A DNA stretch of 64,000 nt. Origin: Aurantiochytrium sp. KH105. Its lineage: Eukaryota > Sar > Bigyra > Thraustochytrida > Thraustochytriidae. Of this stretch, positions 37,648-48,364 are shown in pieces (the stretch's first letter is position 1; each line of letters opens with the position of its first letter). The translations under genes and the position numbers were made by a program. The stretch lies in assembly GCA_003116975.1 (NCBI GenBank), contig BGKB01000072.1, positions 62,001 through 126,000 on the forward strand, written 5' to 3'. The notes under the pieces are model-generated. The model ran no database searches. It saw only the letters and a program-made list of their open reading frames with translations, and was not told where the DNA came from.

Positions 37648-39420
37648 CTTATCTGTCGTCTGCGCGCGCGCGAGCGCGCTATAATCTGCGCGCACGGGGT
37701 CTGGGTCTGGGTCTGCTTGCTTGCTTTGCTTGCTTGCACCTCTTTTACCTAGTTCATTGCTAGTACTAGCTACTACAAAAGCTGTAACCGTCCCCTACGA
37801 TTTGTCTTACAGTTAGGACGCACGCTGGTGCTCTCTCTCTCTCTGTATAGGCCTAATGGATTTTAAAAAATGCGATTTTGCTCGATTCTCGCTTCGCGCT
37901 GCGTCTGGCGTGGGTCAGGCCATCGCTGTTGCAGATACACATGGATCAAAAATCGAAGAGCTGTAGTACCGGCACAACGAAAGAAGGCCGTCCGTATTGT
38001 AAAACATAAGTATACCGAGCTTGCTTTTTCTCTACTATCTTTTTTTCTATCTCTTGCAGGACGAACTTGATCTAAAAAAACGTGCTGAGAGAGAAATGCG
38101 AGCTCCAAGCTTCTTTCTTCTTGCAGGACAAAAAAGAGTAGTTAAAAGAAAAAAAGAACCCACCATTCGCTTTCGTGCGCGCCTTATTTGTCAATGAATG
38201 AATTTGGAAAAGGAATTCGACTAGGCCTAGGCCTAGGCCTACAAGCTTCTTCCTGACAAATCGATCGACGGAGAGCGAGCGATCTTTGTGCTTGATACTT
38301 CGATACTACTTTATCCAATTTTCCGATGAGCTTTGCATAGAGACCGACCGACCGGTTGACCGACCAATCGGTCGACCGAATCGTTGAATATTGCCTGCGG
38401 TCAATCAATTGCTGCATTTCTTTTTTCCTCTCCAGCGCCGATGCATCGTCCTCGTCGTCGCGATGGTACTATCAGTGCAGCAGCAGCCGCAGACATTGTT
38501 GATAAGTAAATCTAACCACCACGGGCGGGTGAATGCCGGACTAGGCCCCAGAATGGGGCCAAATTATGTGCAGCCGCGGAAAGGAGAGAAAAGAGAAAAG
38601 AAGGGGAAAGGATCGGGTAGATCTAAGCGACTGATGAATCCCCCCTCTGAGCAACTTTTAACTTTGAAACTTTTTACATTTTTCAGGGTTTTTGCTATGA
38701 TTAATATGGAGGGCCATCAAAATTTCGGAATTTCGTGCTCAGTAGAACAACATAGCACGAAATTAGGGACACATTCAATGTGTCTTTTCAGTGGACCTCA
38801 CAGCTTGTCTGCATTTTCTCCCACAGACCTCGNTCTTCCTTGATAACATTTCTTCCAATGTGCTATTTCAAACCCAAATAGACCAATCGCAAAAGCAGAT
38901 GTCTCATCAATGACCTTCAATGCTCACACCAAAGAATAAACGGGTCTTCAACGGATAAATTTTCAAAGCTAACTGCACAAAAAATTACCGCAATGTCACG
39001 GCCTATCTCTTGCACGTGGCGCTGCGACCGCAATTTGATAGGAAGTTCTAGGCGTTAGATAGACTAAACCCATCAAGTGTCCAAATGAAATGGTCTAAAC
39101 GAGTGAGACGCCCACCACACGCTCGCCGTGAGTGCACAACCATCCCACGGGCGCACACCGGGTCCGCGCAAGTGTCCCCGGTCAAACATTGGTGGTCCAC
39201 AGGGTTAGGGTACGAGGAGTCCGGCGCGCGATGGGTGGCTTGGGCATTTTCCCCCCACTGCGGTCTGAAAGCGGGTCCGGGGCGCGTCTATGAACAAGCA
39301 GGGGCCAGCCAGTGGCAGGCAGCAAAGGGAAGGAAGGGAGCAGCGAGGGGGAGAAGCCATCAATCGCTGATCGAAGAGCGCAGCAGGAGTTTGCGGAGGA
39401 GTACAACTCGCGTCGGCACG
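37648..39420. other. 1.8-kb divergent intergenic region, AT-richer than its neighbours
   Basis: The region lies between the CM1 gene (-) and eS8 (+). It contains an AGGCCT/CCTAGG palindromic run about 38220-38241, a GACCGACCGACC run about 38342-38380, one ambiguous base at 38832, and an AT-rich stretch 38640-39060. The eS8 promoter should lie within about 39060-39420. No gene recognised. Confidence 0.6.
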
Positions 39421-40495
39421 ATGGGTCTCTCGCGCGACACGATGCACAAGCGGCGCCACACCGGTGGCAAGCGCGCGGTCACGAACAAGAAGAGGAAGTA
39501 CCTCAACTCGCGACCGGGCGCCTTCACCAAGCTCGGCTCCAAGCGCATCCATCTCGTGCGCTGCCGTGGTGGTGCCATCAAGCACCGCGCCATGCGCCTC
39601 GACACCGGCAACTTTAGCTGGTCCACCGAGAACATCACGCGCAAGACGCGTATTCTCGACGTTGTGTAAGTGAAGAACCTGGGCTCCTTTCCTTTTTTCG
39701 CTCATGGGGTTTGATCGATGGCCGTCGTCGATGTCCACTTCTACTGCTAGACCAGACCGGTCGTTGCCTTGCCAAGCGCGGGCCCCTCTTTCTCTGTCGC
39801 CTTGGCGACCCTTTCGATGCGTACCGGCTTGCCTCGCCATGAGCACGACACGTACATTTGTACATGTATGAGGTTGCCATTATCGATCAAAAAGTTGGGG
39901 AAGATGAGGTCTGCGAAAGTGGCAATATTTGGCATAGATAGACGAACGGTTGGCTGGTTGGCGTCGGCGAGCTTTTGATCGACTCGAGCGCCAAGCGAAA
40001 AAGGGAAAAGACGAAGAAACGAGAGAGATACCAAAGGAAGGAAGGAATGATTGACTGACAGATTGAGTTCTACTTTTTTCTTAACGCGTGCGGTTGAAAA
40101 TATACAGGTGGAACTCCACCAACAACGAGCTCCTGCGCACCAAGACGCTCGTGAAGAACTGCATTGTGCAGATCGATGCCTCGGCCTTCCGCCAGGCGTA
40201 CGAGAAGCACTACGGCGTTCTCGTCGGCACCAAGCGCCCGTCCAAGAAGAACGACGAGGCCGAGGATGAGAACAAGCCCAAGTCCAAGAAGGTCCAGACC
40301 AAGCTCGAGTCCCGCCAGAAGGGCCGCGAGCTCGACCCCCAGATCGAGGAGCAGTTCAACTCGGGCCGCCTCTTTGCCTGCGTCAGCTCGCGCCCCGGCC
40401 AGAGCGGTCGCTGCGACGGCTACATTCTCGAGGGTGAGGAGCTCCGTTTCTACAAGCGCATGCTCGACCGCAAGAAGGGCAAGAAGAACCAGTAA
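39421..40495 (+). CDS. RPS8: 40S ribosomal protein eS8 (two exons)
   Basis: Exons are 39421-39665 and 40108-40495. The intron of 442 bp has GTAAGT and TATACAG ends, phase 2. The joined product is 210 residues. Conserved eS8 sequence: [58 protein letters not shown], then across the splice [20 protein letters not shown] and a C-terminus with [20 protein letters not shown]. The splice choice is fixed by this junction: animal eS8 reads DVVYNASNNELVRTK where this reads [15 protein letters not shown]. It is a structural protein of the small ribosomal subunit. The intron shows no convincing snoRNA boxes. Confidence 0.97.
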
Positions 40496-41990
40496 ATTCT
40501 GTTCTGCTACAACTATATAGCTGGTCCTCACCTGTGCGTGTTTGCGTGTTTGCTTGCTCTTTCGCGCACGCTCGCGCGCTTTCATTTTCCCCCTTTACCG
40601 ACAATCTCATACTATTCCCTTTTGCCAGCGTCCCTGCTCTTCTTCTCTCTTGTCTGTTCGTGTTTCTGACTTGTCTTGTCTTGTTTTGTCTTTTCCCAAC
40701 ACTTCTGCCTCGATGGGCTTTCAGAATGGGAATGACTCGTGGGTGCGTGCGTGCGTGCGTGTGGGTGGTTGGGGATCCGTATGAACTCGACGCGCCCTCT
40801 TTTCGTTTCTTTCGCTTGGTGTTGATCGTTTTGTGTGTCTTGTCGTGGCTTTGCGTTTGTTCGACCAAGTTGGCTTTTTGTCGTTTTCTAATGCCGCGTG
40901 AGCCAGCCAGGCAGCCAGGCGGCCAGCGAGCGAGCGTGTGTTCTTCTCCAGCGAATTGCCTCTTCTTGCGATGCGTTCTCCCCTTGGCGTCCAGCCCTCG
41001 CCCATTACGCACTGCACACCCTCCGAGTTCTTCTACTCAGCTGCCTGCCAGATAATGATTATCTGCTGCTGCTATTGCTGCTGCTGCTGCTGCTGTTGCT
41101 GTTGCTGCTGCTGCCGGAGTCGAGGACTCTCATCAGCCAGAGAGGAACGTGCGCGAGAGGCGAGGTGCGGTGCGTCGTCCGTCATGCGAGACGGGCGAGT
41201 TCTCGACAGAAAGGGTAGCCGGGGCCTAGGAGGGGGCTACGCGGCACCTGCCGTGCAAGCCCGAGTGTACGCGCCAGTGCAGGGCGGCGTCCGCAAGTGG
41301 AAAATGGCGGCCGCAAGTGAAGAATGGCGGCGCAGAGAGCAAACCATCAATCAACGAGCGCGAAGAGCTCGTCGCGCGCGTGCGGGCGGCGGGCGGCGCG
41401 TGAGCCAGCAGTCCTGCGCGAGCGCGCGCGCGCGAGAGAGCGGCTGCGACCGCGCCGGCCTCTCGCGTCGCGCGGGGGAAGCGATCGCCCTGCTGCGGCT
41501 CGAGAAGGACGAGAGCGCGGCTGAGACCGACGCGGCGAAGAGGACGCCAACCACCTTCCTTCGTTCAGGTCGGCCCGGACGGAGCAGAACCCGGCGCACC
41601 GACCGACTGTGCCGCTGAGACAGAACGGCATCGCCATCGCATCGCATCACATCGCGTCGCATCGTTTCTCTTTCATCGTCACATACAACACGCGACGGAG
41701 GCGCACGAAGCTGCGACGCGGAGCAGAGGCCGCATCGCCAGGAATAGAATCCCCTTTGCTCAGCTTCTTCTTCGCGAGACCTTTACCCGCGACACCACAG
41801 GGCCGACGTCAAGAAAAGACAGTCAGGCAGACACGGGCCGAGCTGTACGGAAGGAGAACAAGAAAGAAAAAAGTTGCGACTCTCACGCGCGACGCTTCGG
41901 AGGAACGTGAGCTTGCGAGAAGGAGCAGATTTCTTGAAAGCCAAGCGCACTTCTTGTTGACGACTCGTCTTTTGGCGGGGGAGATAAATC
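40496..41990. other. Intergenic spacer with CTG/TTG and pentamer repeats
   Basis: No gene recognised. It has GTGC repeats about 40740-40760, a CTG/TTG run about 41061-41116, and CATCG/CATCA pentamers about 41630-41668 upstream of the SUMO-ligase gene. Confidence 0.55.
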
Positions 41991-43547
41991 ATGGAAACCA
42001 TCGACCATCGTATGCTGCTGGAGCAGCAACTACCCAAGTTGCGTGTCGCTACATTAAAGCAAGTGCTGTCAACGTTTCGCCTGCGCAAGTCTGGAAACAA
42101 GGCCGATTTGGTGACCCGCATTCTGGAGTATGCCGACCGCACTGGCCTCAATGAGGATATTTTCAATGTTGTCACTAATCCATTTGGCACGGTAGGCTCA
42201 CCCTCGGCCTCCTCGTACCAAGCTCCAACAATTCGACATCCGACTTCAAGCAGTAGTAGCAGCAGTAATAGCGTCGGCGGTGGGCACATCCCTGACCTTA
42301 GTTCCGACCCGCAATCCGCGGCCTTCTATTCCGGCGTAATGCAGGCGCTGCATCCCCGGGCAAAAGTTGCGATGAGCCAAGCACCTGATGAGTTAGAAGG
42401 GGAAGGGAGACTTTTGGAAAAGGCGAGGCTTTTACTGTCCGAAGTTGCCAAATCGGACCCCTTTACTGAGCTAGAGCAAGTCGTGTACGATGCAAGTCTG
42501 CTTGTGCACAGGGGCCACGGACCTTCGAACTTGATGGTCAGTCTGAGCCAGGTGCCGCGTTCGCTTCTCATGGAACCCGACGTCCAAGTCTTGGTCTACT
42601 GCGTCCAAGTGGCCAAGGGCAGAAAGGAACTCGAGGAAGACAGAAAACTTGTTAACGCCGGCAAGTCTGTGCCGATGCAAGCCAAAGTGGTACGATGGCC
42701 ACCCGCAGCAGCAGTGTACGCAAACCAGAAAGCGGTCAAGTTGATTCAGCAGGCACCGGATGGGCGACTCCGCACCAAAGCCGTGCGCGAGCGCCCGGCG
42801 GATATTACCAAATTTGTGTCTTCAAGCTCGGCAAAGGCGAATTTACGTATAACGCACCCGTACTGCGAACTTCGCGACGAAGGTGCGCGCTTCGCCATCT
42901 CCGTAGTCGTGTCGCGACGGCTCACCACGCCCAAGCTTTTGGAGCGACTCACGACAACTCCGTACGATCACTCGCTCAAGCTCGTCCGTGACGTCTTTGG
43001 GGACGGCGAGATTGAGATGGGCCAAGTCGCGGTGAGTTTGCGTGACAACGTCACCTTTATGCCCATCGAGGTCCCCGTGCGTGGAAAGGATTGCACGCAC
43101 GTGCAGTGTTTCGACGCGGGCGGATTTCTTGATTTCCAGCGCATTGCAAAGAACGCGCAGTTCCGCTGTCCAGTATGTAACAAAGCGCCATTGTATCCGG
43201 CCAATCTGCGGACAGATCCATGGTTTACGGAAATTATCCAAAAAGTCCGGGACTCGGGCGACAGCGTGGACAAGGTGGAGTACTTTAGTGATGGCCGGTG
43301 GCAACCCTTCGTAGAAGGTTCTCTGGATTCTGCAGCTCCAAGTTCAAATTCCTCGGAACCTCGTGGGCTGAAGCGACATGGATCTCTTCTTGAGTCAAAC
43401 CGTCAGCCCTCCTTGCCTGTACTTCAAAGCTTGACGCCTGAGCAGGACTCCCGACCTGCGACGCCTCGACTTCCGGATTCAATGCCGGGCTCGCGGGAGG
43501 ACGATGACGGAGCCATTGTGATCCTCGACTCTGATGACGACGAGTGA
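41991..43547 (+). CDS. PIAS/SIZ-type SUMO E3 ligase
   Basis: This 518-residue protein begins at the ATG at 41991. A SAP DNA-binding motif at about 14-48 (LPKLRVATLKQVLSTFRLRKSGNKADLVTRIL) is followed by a PINIT-like region ending near 330. The SP-RING, about 345-430, has LRDNVTFMPIEVPVRGKDCTHVQCFD, FLDFQ and RCPVCNK, with the Cys-His-Cys...Cys-x-x-Cys set that holds one zinc and docks Ubc9. PWFTEIIQKV completes the domain. The C-terminus ends AIVILDSDDDE, a SUMO-interacting motif followed by acids, as in yeast Siz1 and animal PIAS proteins. It transfers SUMO to nuclear targets. The Ser/Pro-rich stretch 430-505 is probably disordered. Confidence 0.93.
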   Translation: METIDHRMLLEQQLPKLRVATLKQVLSTFRLRKSGNKADLVTRILEYADRTGLNEDIFNVVTNPFGTVGSPSASSYQAPTIRHPTSSSSSSSNSVGGGHIPDLSSDPQSAAFYSGVMQALHPRAKVAMSQAPDELEGEGRLLEKARLLLSEVAKSDPFTELEQVVYDASLLVHRGHGPSNLMVSLSQVPRSLLMEPDVQVLVYCVQVAKGRKELEEDRKLVNAGKSVPMQAKVVRWPPAAAVYANQKAVKLIQQAPDGRLRTKAVRERPADITKFVSSSSAKANLRITHPYCELRDEGARFAISVVVSRRLTTPKLLERLTTTPYDHSLKLVRDVFGDGEIEMGQVAVSLRDNVTFMPIEVPVRGKDCTHVQCFDAGGFLDFQRIAKNAQFRCPVCNKAPLYPANLRTDPWFTEIIQKVRDSGDSVDKVEYFSDGRWQPFVEGSLDSAAPSSNSSEPRGLKRHGSLLESNRQPSLPVLQSLTPEQDSRPATPRLPDSMPGSREDDDGAIVILDSDDDE

Positions 43548-45740
43548 GGGGAGTGAAGAGTTTGGCTGCTACAGAATTCGGGTGATGGACGAGTAGGGAG
43601 GACTTGAAGCGACGACGATCATGCGAGTTCTTTCTCTTGCACGTACCTGTAAAATCTTTGTTGGATGCTGTGTGTGCACCATGGCAAGTAAATTATCAAG
43701 CAGCATTCTTTCGTTTCGACGAGCACCTCTGATGTTTTCGTTTTTATTTTTGTTTTCGTTTCCACCCGCCAATGCCCACGTACTATTTTTTGGCAACGTG
43801 TACACACAGGCATTCACAGTCAAGCAAGCGAAATCTTCATCACTGTCAGCTCAGATACGTTTCTTTTTTCTTTTCTTTTTCCTTCCATGCCGATGGCCCA
43901 GAAGACAAGATGTACAGAGAGACTTTTCAATCTTTGCCGCGCCGTAACGCCCATAGCAATTGTGTTGTGTTCGATAATTTTTTCTGCCATTTCTTTTTTG
44001 GACAATCTTGCCGTTCGTGTTGTGATTCGGGTGCAGGGTAACGTTGCAGGTGAGTTTCTCTTCTTCACCTGCCTGCAGGCAGGATAAGCGCTGTGTATCT
44101 GGGCTAGTGGCCAGTCAGCCAGACAGCCAGCCAGCTAGAGTGAGCTTGCGTGCGAAACGTTGGTGCACCGAATGGGCCCACCCTTCAGTTTCCTTGTCAT
44201 GTCGCGTCTTTTGGGCTTGACACGCGTGTTCGTCGCAATCGCTATCGCTGTCGCTGTCGCTCTCGCTGACGGTCTCAATCAAAAAAAGACGAGTGCAACC
44301 TGCAGTTCGCCGTGGCTGACGATAATAAAGTAGAGCTACACCACGCCACACCATGCAACGGAGACTGCACGCAACACGCGATGCAAGAGCAACGCCGTGC
44401 ATATTCTAAAGAAGCAACGCCATAACTGCTAGCCGAACCGCGCTTCTCTGCCAAGGTCACGGAATGCATTTCCAACGGCTCTTGCGACTTTTGTCCCTTC
44501 AGACACAGCAAAGACTCGTTGGGTTGATGTCACCAACCAGCCAGCCCGCTAAAAGCTAAGCTCCGTAGCGGTTGGGACTGTGGATCAACAGACAGACCAG
44601 GCCTAGGCTACTGGCGATGAAAATAGGCAAAAAACTAACAGCTGTAAAAGGTAGGAGGAGGTAGGCGATTGATTGATGTGGCCGCCAAGCTCTCACCACG
44701 AGAAGGCCTGCGGCTGCTGGCCGTGCCGCTGCTGCATGGCCTCGCTTTACTCGGTCACTGCACCCGCCCTATCCGCCGCCCACCGACAGCGAGCCTTTGC
44801 CTGCTCGACGGTCGACATGACATGACTGCCATGGGAGGGATGTGCTCGGTTTCCCCGCATCTCCATGGAAGCCGCTGTGGAGGAGCCCAACGTCCGAAAA
44901 CGGCAATCGATCCGCGCGCGCGCTGCTTATTAGCCACAGCAGCCGGCACGCAAGCTCACAACACCCAACAGGACCTTTTGCTTCGTCGTGAGCCATGCCA
45001 TGGTAGCGCCGCTGCTGTTCCTCTTGCAGCTGATGCTGTCGCTTGCAGCCAATGCCAGCTTTGCCTGGTTGGCTGGCTGGGGCGCTGCGTTCGGACCGAC
45101 CCACTGCTTGTCTGATCTCGCATCAAAAAAAAAAAGAGCGCAAATAAATACTCACTGTAAATTATAGAAAAGAGGACCGTCGCGTGCTCGGACGTTGGGA
45201 CGGCAACGGTGACTGGGGCGATCTCTCGTGCGATCTACCGAGACTGGCTGGCAGCGGCAGACGACCTGGCTGCTGGTTGCTGTTGCTTGCTTTGGTGTGA
45301 CAGGGGCTTGCTTGCAACCCGTAGTAGCTGCTGCAGCTGGTTGCTTGTACTTCGGATCGATCGAATCACCGATACGCGATAGGATCGACTGCGACCGCCA
45401 ACGAAGATCCCTGAAAAGTCGAGCTGCTACTTTAACCGGCTTTTCTGCGGCTAGGCGCTTCATGCCAAGCAAGAAAAATGGCCGCGCTCCTGTGGACCAT
45501 GGACGCAGAGAGCGTATGTGTGTGTGCGTGCGTGGCCGATGATTTTGCCTGTGTTCGATGCAAGTCCCCCGGTGACGCTGAGCAACGTCCAAACGTCCGC
45601 CTGGCAGTGGGGCGCCCACCGCGCCGGACCCCGACACCAAGCATGAAATGACCACACCATTGCCATTCCCACGGCTAGGCCTGGTGCGGCATGGCTTCTG
45701 CGCACGCGATGGATGCGCGTTGAGCTCACGGTGATGTTAG

Positions 45741-45795
45741 GTGATGTGATGTGATGTGATGTGATGTGATGTGATGTGATGTGATGTGATGTGAT
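45741..45795. repeat. (GTGAT)11 microsatellite
   Basis: Eleven tandem 5-bp units in the gene-free region. Confidence 0.95.
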
Positions 45796-46376
45796 GTCAA
45801 TCTCGGCTATGCCGTGATGATTTCTTTTCCTGCAGTGGCAAGCCGCCACCACCTACCTACCTATACCTACCTACTTGCCATCTGACCAGCCAGCCAACCG
45901 ACCGCCCAGGCACCATGGCCACTCGCCCGCCGGACCGACCGACTGGAGGCTCTCTCGCCTCGCCGTCGCGCGCGGCAGCAGCAGTGGCGGCAGCGGGACG
46001 CTCCACGATTCGGAGGCCTTGCTCATTTTTTTTCTTTCTGGTCCAGGGTGCGTCGTTGTTATTATCGGTGCGGAGGTGCCCATGGGCGCCCGATTCGCGC
46101 GAGGTTGCTGCTCCCTTGATTTGATCGATCTCTCTCCTCTTGTCGCTTTCCTTGGCCCGAACCGGCCGTCCAGCTGCAGCTGCACTTGCCTTGAGATGTC
46201 ACGAGACGAGATTAGACGAGACGAGACGAGATGAGACGAGATGAGTGCGCTTTTCTGACCCATGATGAGAGCGACATAAGAGCGCCCTGCGAGCGCCATC
46301 GCCGCGATCGCAAGCTTGCTAGCTAGCTTCCCGAGTGCGCCCGGACCGCCGAGGCCTATGCGCGTTGCGGCCGAAA

Positions 46377-46394
46377 GGGGGGGGGGGGGGGGGG
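46377..46394 (+). repeat. Homopolymer run of 18 G
   Basis: An uninterrupted G tract, long enough to form G-quadruplex stacks between strands. Length may be unreliable because such runs are error-prone in sequencing. Confidence 0.85.
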
Positions 46395-46724
46395 CTCGTC
46401 GTCGTCGCTGCAGCCGCGGGACGGCAGAAGCGAGCGAGTAAGCGAGGGAGCGGGCGCGCGTGAGGTCGTGTAAAATAAAAAGTAACCGGTAACGGGTAGA
46501 AAGCGCAAGCCCGGTTTTATGGTTGGCTATTTTTTTTTACACCTCATGTTCCCGCCAAGGCTCGGGCGCAAGGAAGGGACCATCCATCGATCCATCCGTG
46601 CGGGAGAGGAGCCGAGCCGTGGCCGCCCCGAGGCGGTCGCGCGTCGGGGACGATCGCGAGGCCTCAGCCCATCCATGCACGTACGCACGCACCGCGCGCT
46701 GGTCGCAATCGTTTCGAACTCGCG

Positions 46725-46752
46725 GAATTTGAACTTGGGTCAAGTTCAATTC
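46725..46752. repeat. Near-perfect inverted repeat (hairpin)
   Basis: The left arm GAATTTGAACTTG (46725-46737) and right arm CAAGTTCAATTC (46741-46752) are complementary apart from one missing base, separated by GGT. It sits alone in the gene-free region. Confidence 0.75.
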
Positions 46753-47395
46753 AAACCCTGCTGCGACGAAAAGCCGCCGGCCGCCGCAGCGCTGCGCTAC
46801 TGCGTCTCTGTGCTGTACTGGTCAGATCTGCGCGCCCTCCGCGAGCGTTTCGCCGCCGCCATCCCTTCCGCACGCGCTCAGCTAGCAAGGTCGCACGAGG
46901 AAACGCAAGCGCCCCCTCCCGGCGCCTCCTTTCTCCCTCCCGTTCCCAATTTGGCCACCCGCCAGCGCGTGGGCCAGTTCTGCGCTCTCCCCGCGAGGCG
47001 TTTCTCGCGCAGCCCCGCGCCGCCGCGCGCCGCGTTTCCGCCGCCCCCCGTCTCCCTCCCCGCCCCGCGCCGCGCCTCGAGGCGGTTTCCTCCGCGCCCC
47101 GCGCGCGGCCGAAGCGGTTCTGTCTGTGCTGCATGCGCGCTCTGGGTCTTGCGATCCATCTGCGCATCCAGCCATCGTCAGCCTGCCTAGCCCGCATCGC
47201 CAGCTCGCCCCGCCGCTGCCGGCCTCAGAGAGCGCAGCCCGCGCGAACGGAGCCGCCCTCCGCCCTCCGCCGCGCACGCGCCGCGCCGCGGCCTCCGGAG
47301 CCACTCGCGGCCGCGCGCGAACGGCGAGACCGCCTTGAGATTGTCTCGAGAGCGCGGTTCACGATTCGAGAGCGCACGGCAGACAGAAGAAACGG

Positions 47396-47426
47396 GGAAA
47401 GAAAGAAAGAAAGAAAGAAACGGGGA

Positions 47427-47469
<43 letters not shown>

Positions 47470-47470
47470 G
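47396..47470. repeat. GAAA microsatellite, interrupted
   Basis: Tandem GAAA units with one CGGG interruption, about 900 bp upstream of the ARM/BTB gene. A similar GAAA run lies at about 4727-4752. Confidence 0.9.
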
Positions 47471-48364
47471 AAGAGCGGGCAGTGAGTGCGAGCCCGCGCA
47501 AGTGGGGAAAGCCCGTAAACCCGAGTGTGGCGGCGCGGCGCAAGTGGCCCTCCGCCGCGTCTTTTTCAAACCCCGAACTCCGGCCGCCTCAGTCTTGCCC
47601 GCCTGCTTTCGGTCATTCATACGTTCAAAGCACACTCGCCAGCAGCTAGCTCCGCGCGCACGCACCCGCCCGCGCGCGAGGAGACGACTCGCGGCTGCAC
47701 GCACGCGCGCACGCACGCACGCACGCACGCACGGACGCAGCGCCGAGCCCCGGACGCTTTCGCGCGCCCGCTCCGTCGCACGGACGCGACCGCCAGGGAG
47801 GTCCTGGCGCGCCGCGGATTTGGTTTCAAAACGAGCACACGAAACAGTAGCGACGACGCGCGCGCGCTCCCCCGCGTGCCCTTACTGCCTGCGCCTGCAC
47901 GCCTGCCCGCGCGCGCAGAAGCAGCAGCTCTCCCCACGCCCTCGCCTCCTTTTCCCCCGCCGCGCACCGCTCCCGTCGCGCCCGCGAGGCCTAGCGAGCT
48001 CGCCTGCAAGCAAGACACGGTCCGAGATCAAGACCGAGACGAGGACGAGGAGGCCCTGACGTGATCGAGTCGAGACCGGCCTTTGTCAGTCAGCTCACAA
48101 AGCAAGGCGACCAGCGCTTGTTCTCCTTCTTCCGCTTTCGCCCGCTTTCCTCACGCATTGCGAGGCAGAGGGAGACAGAGAGACAGACAAAGAAGCCTCG
48201 CCCCGCTGCTTTTTCCCTCTCCTTGACGGCCCCCAGCAGCAGCACCAGCTTCCGGCTCCCCCTCAGCAAGGACCGCAAGCCAGCAAGCCAAGACCAAAGT
48301 CTGAATCGCAAAAGAGCGCGGTCAGTCAAGAAGGAACAGCCAGCAGCAGCAGGACGCGCGCACG

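Larger units (their letters stand above)
43548..48364. other. 4.8-kb region without a recognisable gene
   Basis: This is the longest gene-free stretch of the window. It contains CTG/TCG-type repeats about 44230-44270, a (GTGAT)11 array 45741-45795, GACGA/GATGA pentamers about 46196-46243, an 18-G run 46377-46394, an inverted repeat 46725-46752, GAAA repeats about 47396-47470 and GCAC repeats about 47697-47732. Frames are low-complexity (Arg/Ala/Pro or Ser) and none shows family motifs. GC content rises sharply from about 46850 towards the ARM/BTB start, as in other 5' regions here. A small spliced gene or ncRNA cannot be excluded. Confidence 0.5.

Noticed and set aside
37648-39420. Possible retroelement remnant in the AT-rich spacer
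   Set aside because: No reverse transcriptase, integrase, terminal repeats or target duplication could be seen.
39666-40107. snoRNA inside the eS8 intron
   Set aside because: Ribosomal-protein introns often host box C/D RNAs, but I found no correctly spaced C and D boxes with flanking complementarity.
46519-48060. Several 200-300-codon plus-strand frames upstream of the ARM/BTB gene
   Set aside because: Arg/Ala/Pro-rich or KERKKERKK translations of GC-rich and GAAA-repeat DNA without family motifs.
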